In this document: positions 1-4,887 of the stretch, in pieces
Numbering within the stretch: the first letter of the stretch is position 1
Layout of the letters: every line of letters starts with the position of its first letter
NCBI RefSeq assembly: GCF_937997465.1
Contig: NZ_CALKTQ010000127.1
Location: 1 to 7,094, forward strand
DNA from: an uncultured Campylobacter sp.
GTDB lineage: Bacteria; Campylobacterota; Campylobacteria; Campylobacterales; Campylobacteraceae
DNA: 7,094 nucleotides
Direction of reading: 5' to 3'
Program-made: the position numbers and the translations under genes
The notes under the pieces: model-generated
Database searches by the model: none
What the model was told of the DNA's origin: nothing
Seen by the model: only the letters and a program-made list of their open reading frames with translations

Positions 1-843
1 AAGATCATCTCGCAGTCTGATATCTACATCGTCGAGCGTTTGGGTAAATTTCACAAGGTGCTTGACGGCGGATTTCACATCATCATCCCGTTTGTAGATC
101 AGATCCGCGCCGTGATCACCGTGAGAGAGCAGCTAGTAGATATCACGAAGCAGCAAGTCATCACCAAAGATAACGTAAATATCAGCGTAGACGGCATCGT
201 GTTTTTAAAGGTCGTGGACGGCAAAATGGCTCTATATAACGTTGATAGTTATAAGCGCGCGATAGCAAATTTGGCCATGACGACGCTGCGCGGCGAGATA
301 GGCGCGATGAACCTTGATGATACGCTTAGCTCGCGCGACCGCCTAAACTCCGCATTGCAAAGAGCGCTCGGAGACGCCGCCGATAACTGGGGCGTAAAGA
401 TCATGCGCGTCGAGATCTCCGAGATTTCCGTGCCGCACGGCATCGAAGAGGCGATGAATCTACAAATGAAAGCCGAGCGTGAAAAACGCGCCATCGAGCT
501 AAAAGCGCAGGCTGAAAAAGAGGCGCTCATCCGCAACGCCGAGGCGCTAAAACAAGAAAAAGTATTGCAAGCCGAAGCCATCGAGCGTATGGCCGATGCA
601 AAAAAATACGAGCAAATCGCGCTAGCGACGGCCCAAAAAGAGGCGATGGATATGATAAACGAAAGCATGGCGCAAAACGCAAAAGCCGCCGAGTTCCTGC
701 TCGCGCGCGACCGCGTGGGAGCCTTTAACGAGCTAGCCAAAAACGGCTCGAAAGATAAAATTTTAGTCCCTTACGAAGCGACCGAGCTCATCGGCTCACT
801 AAGCGTTTTAAAGGACTTTTTAGGCGCTAGGGCGGCGAAATGA
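1..843 (+). CDS. SPFH/band-7 membrane protein (stomatin/QmcA-like), 5' end missing
   Basis: The frame is open from the first base, so the gene begins outside the window; 280 codons are visible. The TTG at 40 is not the start, because the codons before it (SQSDIYIVERLG) already match the conserved opening of the SPFH domain. The N-terminal membrane anchor usual for the family must lie upstream. The band-7 domain covers roughly visible residues 1-150, with the typical WGVKIMRVEISEISVP stretch at 130-145. It is followed by a charged, Ala/Glu/Lys-rich coiled coil from about residue 156 to 215 and a short C-terminal tail. Proteins of this family form large oligomeric rings on the inner membrane and organise membrane microdomains or act in membrane protein quality control. 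The next gene, an NfeD-like protein that overlaps the stop codon, is the classical partner of this subgroup. The family call is firm; a specific role is not shown by the sequence. Confidence 0.93.
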   Translation, partial: KIISQSDIYIVERLGKFHKVLDGGFHIIIPFVDQIRAVITVREQLVDITKQQVITKDNVNISVDGIVFLKVVDGKMALYNVDSYKRAIANLAMTTLRGEIGAMNLDDTLSSRDRLNSALQRALGDAADNWGVKIMRVEISEISVPHGIEEAMNLQMKAEREKRAIELKAQAEKEALIRNAEALKQEKVLQAEAIERMADAKKYEQIALATAQKEAMDMINESMAQNAKAAEFLLARDRVGAFNELAKNGSKDKILVPYEATELIGSLSVLKDFLGARAAK

Positions 844-1238
844 TACCCGCGTACTTGATGCTGGCTGCGGGCGTTGGGTTGGTCATGCTCGAGTTTATGC
901 TCGGTAGCTTTTTCGTGCTATTTTTCGGGCTTGGATTTTTAGCGGTCGGAGTTTTGGGATTTTTTATCGATATCGCTTGGGAGCATCAAATTTTACTCAT
1001 CGCTATCGTCTCGTTAGTCCTGCTTTTTGCGCTTAGAAAGCCGCTAAAGGACAAATTTAACCAGCACGAAAGCGAGGTCAAAGATGACTTTTTAAACGAG
1101 AGCGGCGAGGGCGAGATCAGAGAGGGCATGGTTTATTTTAAAGGTACTTTGTGGCGCTACGACGGAAATTTAGCCGAGGGCGCAAAGGTGCGCGTGCTCG
1201 GCACAAAGGGAAATAAAGTCGTTTTGGAGCGAGATTAA
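840..1238 (+). CDS. Short NfeD-like membrane protein, partner of the SPFH protein
   Basis: The 132-residue protein starts at an ATG that overlaps the upstream stop (ATGA), so it is probably translated by coupling; no strong ribosome binding site is visible. The N-terminal two thirds are hydrophobic, with about three membrane segments at roughly residues 4-24, 25-44 and 50-66. A charged linker follows (about 68-92), then a compact beta-rich tail (about 93-132) with the pattern GEIREGMVYFKGTLWRY and GAKVRVLGTKGNKVVLE, as in the NfeD OB-fold domain. Its size fits the short NfeD class that lacks the ClpP-like serine protease domain. In that class the OB-fold is thought to bind the partner stomatin/SPFH protein, which is encoded directly upstream. 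A terminator begins 14 bases after the stop, so the two genes appear to end the transcription unit. Similar to E. coli YbbK (QmcA)/YbbJ pairs in general layout. Confidence 0.88.
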   Translation: MIPAYLMLAAGVGLVMLEFMLGSFFVLFFGLGFLAVGVLGFFIDIAWEHQILLIAIVSLVLLFALRKPLKDKFNQHESEVKDDFLNESGEGEIREGMVYFKGTLWRYDGNLAEGAKVRVLGTKGNKVVLERD

Positions 1239-1251
1239 ATTTGAGCTTTTG

Positions 1252-1286
1252 AGGCGGCTTAATGCTTTAATCTAAGCCGCCTTTTT
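1252..1286 (+). terminator. Rho-independent terminator after the SPFH-NfeD pair
   Basis: A perfect 10-bp stem AGGCGGCTTA / TAAGCCGCCT (1252-1261 with 1273-1282) surrounds an 11-base loop and runs directly into a T-run (1282-1286). It starts 14 bases past the NfeD stop codon. The GC-rich stem base and T-run make it a textbook intrinsic terminator for the plus strand. It separates the pair from the decayed gene that follows. Confidence 0.9.
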
Positions 1287-1312
1287 GCTTCGCTCAAATT
1301 TAAAAGATATCG

Positions 1313-1809
1313 ATGAAACTTGCCATAGATGCGTATTATGCGGGAAGTAAGGCTAAAGTCGTAGGGTTTTGTTTGAAAACTTTAGCGACGAAAAGCCGCT
1401 CAAAATCATCTAGAAAGTAGTGGACGACGTAGCGCCGTATGAGAGCGGAAGTTTTTATAAAAGAGAGCTGCCGCGCATCGTCTCGCTTTTGCAGGATTTG
1501 GACGTGCGGGATATCTCGCTCATCGTGATAGACGGTTTCGTTTATCTTGACGACGAGGGCGGATACGGTCTGGGCGAGCATTTATACGAATGCTTAGAGT
1601 GCAGATCGTGGGCGTAGCCAAATCACCTTTTAAAGGCAGCTGTAAGCTCGTAAGAGAAATTTGCAGAGGCGACAGCAAGAGGCCGCTTTTTGTTAGCGCG
1701 ATCTGTATGGACGTACGAAGCGGCGCTGCTAGTAAAGGGGATGAGCGGCGAGTTTAGAGTGCCTAGCTTGCTTAAAATTTTAGACGACGAGACTAAAAGC
1801 GATTTTTAA
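1313..1809 (+). pseudogene. nfi: Endonuclease V remnant (frameshifted, in-frame stop)
   Basis: Reading through three frames gives an endonuclease V-like protein of about 165 residues. It opens at ATG 1313 with MKLAIDAYYAGSKAKVVGF, matching the family's first catalytic Asp strand. After an apparent one-base loss in the T-run near 1371-1374 the frame changes to ENFSDEKPLKII, hits a TAG at 1411-1413, then continues with YESGSFYKRELPRI (compare family YVPGxLxFRE) and VIDGFVYLDDEGGYGLGEHL (compare DGxGxxHPRxxGxAxHL). A second frame change near 1595-1607 leads into VGVAKSPFKG (compare IGVAKS) and SKRPLFVSAI. A third, at about 1715-1731, leads into MSGEFRVPSLLKILDDETK and the stop at 1807. The intact enzyme nicks DNA next to deoxyinosine. 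No single frame here can make a complete protein, so the gene is very likely dead. Sequencing error is a weaker alternative, since neighbouring genes are intact. Confidence 0.82.
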
Positions 1810-1871
1810 CTACTTTGCTGCGAAATTTGAGCTTAATTTTGATGTTGCCAGCTGGCGTAAATTTGAGGGGG

Positions 1872-1901
1872 AATGCGATCAAATTTGACCTTGACCGCAT
1901 T
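1872..1901 (-). terminator. Possible terminator of the lipoprotein gene
   Basis: Read on the minus strand, AATGCGGTC (1901-1893) can pair with GATCGCATT (1880-1872) as a 9-bp stem with one G-U pair and a 12-base loop. The same stretch read on the plus strand has an A-C mismatch at that position, so the hairpin suits the minus-strand transcript. It starts 5 bases after the lipoprotein stop codon. No T-run follows, so it is at best a weak or factor-assisted terminator, or an mRNA 3'-end protecting hairpin. Confidence 0.4.
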
Positions 1902-1906
1902 AAATT

Positions 1907-2278
1907 TTAGTGTTTGTGATGGGGACAGGCGTGTGCTTTGTCGCTTGCGCCGCTTTTTCCGTGATGAGCGCAGCCTTTATCTTGCGCGCACCCGTGCGCT
2001 TTTGCGTCGCATTTTGAGTATGGCTTTGATTTGTCGCTATCGCCGCCGCAGCCCAGGCTTTTATCCGCTCCGTGATTGTCGTGATGAGGGCATTCTTTCA
2101 TCTCTGCGTGAGACTGTGCGCAGCTAGCGTTTGCCATGCCGTGATGCGGGCAGCTTGCATCTTTTATCTGCGTAGCGTGGCGATACTCCTGCGCGTTTTG
2201 CTGGGTCGGAGCTGATTTGTTCGCCGCGCAGCCTGCAAAAACTAGCGCCGCAATCGCAGCTAAAACTAAATTTTTCAT
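1907..2278 (-). CDS. His/Cys-rich lipoprotein, probable metal binder
   Basis: The 123-residue protein has a short signal peptide (two-residue charged start, hydrophobic core at 4-15) and a lipobox-like LVFAGC with the lipidated Cys at 17. Phe at the -3 position is slightly unusual. The mature part of 106 residues after Cys17 has 14 His and 8 Cys and no aromatic or hydrophobic core. Four C-x-H-H motifs stand out: CPHHG 43-47, CPHHD 63-67, CAHHG 103-107 and CPHHK 118-122, with spaced Lys, Asp, Ser and Gly between them. Such composition points to binding of soft or borderline metals (zinc, nickel, copper) at the periplasmic or outer membrane surface, as storage, buffering or a chaperone. I do not recognise a named family, so the function is inferred. 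The start is supported by AAAGGA at 2290-2285, six bases before the ATG. It is transcribed alone, convergent with the endonuclease V remnant. Confidence 0.85.
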   Translation of the reverse strand: MKNLVLAAIAALVFAGCAANKSAPTQQNAQEYRHATQIKDASCPHHGMANASCAQSHAEMKECPHHDNHGADKSLGCGGDSDKSKPYSKCDAKAHGCAQDKGCAHHGKSGASDKAHACPHHKH

Positions 2279-2287
2279 CTTTTTTCC

Positions 2288-2317
2288 TTTGATAAAATGT
2301 CTCGGGATTTTATCAAA
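2288..2317. repeat. Perfect 11-bp inverted repeat upstream of the lipoprotein gene
   Basis: TTTGATAAAAT (2288-2298) and ATTTTATCAAA (2307-2317) are exact reverse complements separated by eight bases (GTCTCGGG). The repeat begins 10 bases upstream of the lipoprotein ATG; its proximal arm overlaps the AAA of the ribosome binding site and its distal arm contains a possible -10 box. It could be an operator for a dimeric repressor. If transcription starts further upstream, it could instead be an mRNA hairpin beside the ribosome binding site. It does not clearly match the Fur box I know. Confidence 0.75.
2307..2314 (-). promoter_or_regulatory. Candidate -10 element for the lipoprotein gene
   Basis: On the minus strand this reads GATAAAAT, close to the Campylobacter housekeeping -10 (TATAAT, often with a purine-rich lead), in a TTTGATAAAATCC context. 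It would place the RNA start near 2300 and leave a leader of about 22 bases that includes the ribosome binding site. It lies within the distal arm of the inverted repeat, as expected if a repressor blocks it. A second AT-rich option, TTATAAAG, lies upstream on the same strand (about 2324-2331). Confidence 0.4.
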
Positions 2318-2522
2318 TTTAAGCTTTATAAATCGGGTTAAATTTGAGCGGGCGGCAGAAACTATTTAAATTTAAAAAGCCGTTGCAAATTCGACTCTGG
2401 GCTTTATACGTTCGATTATCTGTGACGGTGCGGAGCGTCGCAGCTAGCGCCAAAAGGCTAAAATTTAGCTCGAGAGCGTCTTTTGCGGATTCTAAAATTA
2501 TTTCTTTTCTTTGCGTATGCCG

Positions 2523-2528
2523 TAAAAT
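2523..2528 (+). promoter_or_regulatory. Candidate -10 box of the mqnC-M16-recG operon
   Basis: TAAAAT at this position follows a T-rich stretch (ATTATTTCTTTTCTTTG, about 2507-2515 and neighbours), the arrangement typical of Campylobacter housekeeping promoters, which have a clear -10 but a weak -35. It would give an untranslated leader of roughly 80 bases before mqnC. The call rests on pattern alone. Confidence 0.35.
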
Positions 2529-2603
2529 GATATCCGCAAGACATTAAAGACGTGAATTTATCAAAGATAAAAGCGTTTTTCGCTAAACTCGCGTAAAAAA
2601 TTT

Positions 2604-2609
2604 AAAGGA
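2604..2609 (+). promoter_or_regulatory. Ribosome binding site fixing the TTG start of mqnC
   Basis: AAAGGA ends five bases before the TTG at 2615. No ATG or GTG lies in frame between this site and the conserved part of the protein at a better distance, and the residues after the TTG (NRLSVDEAVNLI) look like the normal family start. This supports a rare TTG initiation codon. Confidence 0.75.
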
Positions 2610-2614
2610 AAAAT

Positions 2615-3664
2615 TTGAATAGACTAAGCGTGGACGAGGCGGTAAATTTGATAGAAAACACCGATCTAAACGAGCTTGGAGCGATGGCTCTAGCGCGCAA
2701 GCGCGAGCTACATCCAGACGGCGTCACGACCTTTATCGTGGATAGAAACATCAACTACACGAACGCGTGCTGGGTGGACTGTAAATTTTGCGCGTTTTAC
2801 CGCGATCACAAGGACGAGGAGGCCTATGTGCTGGGCTTTGACGAGATCGGGCAAAAGATCGAGGAACTCATCGCTATCGGCGGAACTCAAATTTTGTTTC
2901 AAGGCGGCGTACATCCGAAGCTAAAAATCGAGTGGTACGAGGATCTCGTGGAGTTTATCGCAAAAAAATATCCGAGCATCACGATTCACGGATTTTCTGC
3001 GGTCGAGATCGACTATATCGCAAGGATATCGCGTATCAGCACGAGAGAGGCGCTACGCCGTCTGCGAGAAAAGGGGCTCTACTCGATGCCGGGAGCCGGA
3101 GCAGAGATACTTAGCGACCGCGTCCGTGACGTGATCGCGCCTAAAAAATGCGATGTGGAGACATGGTTACGTATCCACCGCGAGGCGCACGAGGAGGGGC
3201 TAAAGACGACGGCTACGATGATGTTTGGTACCGTAGAAACCACGCGCGAGATCGTGGAGCACTGGGAGCACATCAGGAGTTTGCAGGATGAGACTGGCGG
3301 CTTTAGAGCGTTTATATTGTGGAGCTTTCAGGGGCTAAATACGCGCCTAGCGGCCGAACGTCCCGAGATCAAAAAGCAAAGCTCGAATCGCTATTTGCGC
3401 CTGCTTGCCGTCTCTAGGCTGTTTTTAGACAACGTGCCAAATATCCAAAGTAGCTGGGTCACGCAGGGAAGCTACATCGGGCAGCTGGCGCTACTGTTTG
3501 GCGCAAACGACCTAGGCAGCACGATGATGGAGGAAAACGTCGTCAAGGCCGCGGGCGCTAGCTACCGTATGAATCAAGACGAGATGATACGCCTCATCAA
3601 AGACATTGGCGAAAAACCCGCCAAACGCAATACCAATTATGATATTTTAGAAAGGTTTTATTGA
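2615..3664 (+). CDS. mqnC: Cyclic dehypoxanthine futalosine synthase MqnC (radical SAM)
   Basis: This 349-residue radical SAM enzyme cyclises dehypoxanthine futalosine to its cyclic form, a middle step of the futalosine route to menaquinone, the only respiratory quinone route known in Campylobacter. The iron-sulfur motif CxxxCxxC is at Cys52, Cys56 and Cys59 within NYTNACWVDCKFCAFYR. Other family marks are GGTQILFQGGVHP (89-101), PGAGAEI (159-165, where relatives often have PGGGAEI), TTATMMFGTVET, LQDETGGFRAFI, SSWVTQG (ending at 285) and GANDLGSTMMEENVV. The last ones separate MqnC from its paralogue MqnE, the aminofutalosine synthase, which is the main alternative. Length is normal. It starts at TTG and is the first gene of a three-gene operon, ending one base into the next ATG. 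Neither neighbour is a quinone gene, so the operon seems to be a conserved arrangement and not a pathway cluster. Confidence 0.95.
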   Translation: MNRLSVDEAVNLIENTDLNELGAMALARKRELHPDGVTTFIVDRNINYTNACWVDCKFCAFYRDHKDEEAYVLGFDEIGQKIEELIAIGGTQILFQGGVHPKLKIEWYEDLVEFIAKKYPSITIHGFSAVEIDYIARISRISTREALRRLREKGLYSMPGAGAEILSDRVRDVIAPKKCDVETWLRIHREAHEEGLKTTATMMFGTVETTREIVEHWEHIRSLQDETGGFRAFILWSFQGLNTRLAAERPEIKKQSSNRYLRLLAVSRLFLDNVPNIQSSWVTQGSYIGQLALLFGANDLGSTMMEENVVKAAGASYRMNQDEMIRLIKDIGEKPAKRNTNYDILERFY

Positions 3665-4887
3665 TGAAAATCATAAATTTAAAAGCCGCAAATTTACAAA
3701 TCCCTGCCGTTTACGAGGCGAGCAAAACCCTGCCTGCCGTGAGTCTAAAGCTTATTTTTAAGGTCGCCGGAGCTTGCGCGGAGGAGAAGGCCGGACTTGC
3801 TAAAATCGTCGCGAAAATTTTTGACGAAGGCACGCTAAGTAAGGGCGCGGCGGGCTTTGCCAAAGAGCTTGAAACGCGCGCGATTAGTCTTTACGCGAGT
3901 GCGGGATTTGAGACGTTTGCGTTTGAGCTAAACTGCCTAAAGGAGCACTTTTCTTTCGCGCTTGCCAAGCTAAAAGAGCTTTTAGAGGAGCCAAATTTAA
4001 GCCAAAAAAGCTTTGAAAAGGTGCGAACTTTGACGCTGGGCGAAATTTCTGGCAACGAGAGCGACTACGACTATCTAGCTAGAGTCGCGCTAAACGGGCT
4101 GCTATATCCCGGTACAAATCTAGCAAGACCTAGCATCGGCACGAAGCAAAGCGTGGAGAGTATAACGCTAGAGGACGTTAAAAACTTCATCTCTAGCAAG
4201 CTTGATCTGGCAAATTTATTTGTAGTGCTAGGCGGCGAAGTGACGCCCGAGGAGCTAAATTTGGACGAAATTTTAAGCCCCTTAAAGGCGGGCGAGCCGC
4301 GCGAGCTAAAGCTTTTTAAAACCGATGAAAAATGCGGCCAAAAGTCCATCATCAAGCCTAGCGAGCAAGCCTATATCTACTTTGGCGCGCCTTTTGACGT
4401 TTGCCGAGAGGAGCGCTATAAGGCTAAGGTCGCGACGTTTATTTTGGGCGAGGGCGGCTTTGGCAGTAGGCTGATGGAGGAGATCCGCGTGAAGCGGGGG
4501 CTAGCGTATTCGGCGTATGCTAGGAGCGAATTTGCGCTCAGCCACTTGCAAATTTGGGGCTACCTGCAAACCAAAAACGAAAGCAGGAGCGAGGCGGTTG
4601 CGGTCGTAAAAGACGAATTTTCAAAATTCGTCAAAAACGGCGTAAAGGCTGGCGAACTAGTGCAAGCCAAAAGATTTTTGCTAGGCTCGCAGCCGCTACG
4701 CCAAGAGACGCTTTTTAACCGCTTAAATATCGCTCAAAGCGAGTTTTATAACGGCTTTAAGCTAGGAAATTTTAAAGACGAGCTAGAAAAAATCTCAAAG
4801 CTAAAGCTTGCTGAGCTAAACGCGTTTATCGCGGAGCACGCGGAGATAGAAAAGCTCAGTTTTGCTGTGCTTTACAATGAAATTTGA
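3664..4887 (+). CDS. M16B peptidase-like protein without the zinc motif
   Basis: The 407-residue protein belongs to the M16B (insulinase/processing-peptidase) family, with two homologous halves of about 200 residues. I place the start at ATG 3664, which overlaps the mqnC TGA and has AAAGG eight bases upstream, and not at the TTG three bases earlier. In the N-terminal half the position of the zinc motif HxxEH is clear from the following EGT, but the sequence is K47-I-V-A-K51; both His and the Glu are gone. The C-terminal half keeps the conserved segment GFGSRLMEEIRVKRGLAYSAY (266-285), which in the family holds the Arg/Tyr pair that positions substrate. This is the pattern of non-catalytic subunits that work beside an HxxEH partner. 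No such partner is in the window. There is no signal peptide, so it is probably cytoplasmic. C. jejuni has a similar protein between mqnC and recG, as I recall. Confidence 0.88.
   Translation: MKIINLKAANLQIPAVYEASKTLPAVSLKLIFKVAGACAEEKAGLAKIVAKIFDEGTLSKGAAGFAKELETRAISLYASAGFETFAFELNCLKEHFSFALAKLKELLEEPNLSQKSFEKVRTLTLGEISGNESDYDYLARVALNGLLYPGTNLARPSIGTKQSVESITLEDVKNFISSKLDLANLFVVLGGEVTPEELNLDEILSPLKAGEPRELKLFKTDEKCGQKSIIKPSEQAYIYFGAPFDVCREERYKAKVATFILGEGGFGSRLMEEIRVKRGLAYSAYARSEFALSHLQIWGYLQTKNESRSEAVAVVKDEFSKFVKNGVKAGELVQAKRFLLGSQPLRQETLFNRLNIAQSEFYNGFKLGNFKDELEKISKLKLAELNAFIAEHAEIEKLSFAVLYNEI

Larger units (their letters stand above)
2318..2614. other. Intergenic region between lipoprotein gene and mqnC operon
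   Basis: About 300 bases separate the divergently transcribed genes. It contains several AAATTT words, a likely promoter for the operon near 2523, and an 8-bp inverted repeat TTGCGGAT / ATCCGCAA (2483-2490 with 2532-2539, 41 bases apart) that brackets that promoter. On the minus strand, positions 2543-2319 are free of stop codons for 74 codons and read in a somewhat coding-like way (for example KDALELNFSLLALAATLRT). That frame has no ATG in phase and no ribosome binding site, so I do not call a gene; it could be a decayed fragment. No tRNA or recognised small RNA was seen. Confidence 0.5.

Noticed and set aside
249..740. Minus-strand open frame of 163 codons
   Set aside because: It is antisense to the well-supported SPFH gene, and its Ser/Ala/Phe-rich product is typical of the shadow of an Ala/Glu/Lys-rich coiled coil.
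1336..1581. Minus-strand open frame of 81 codons
   Set aside because: It lies antisense to the endonuclease V remnant, whose family motifs on the plus strand explain the sequence.
1847..1856. GCCAGCTGGC palindrome in the gap after the endonuclease V remnant
   Set aside because: A 10-bp self-complementary site with no spacer or T-run; too short to call as a terminator or operator.
1873..2127. Plus-strand open frame of 84 codons, Arg-rich
   Set aside because: It is the shadow of the His/Cys-rich lipoprotein gene on the other strand, which has a signal peptide, lipobox and ribosome binding site.
2344..2547. Plus-strand open frame of 67 codons
   Set aside because: No ribosome binding site, no recognisable domain, a Lys/Arg/Ser-rich product, and it spans the likely promoter of the next operon.
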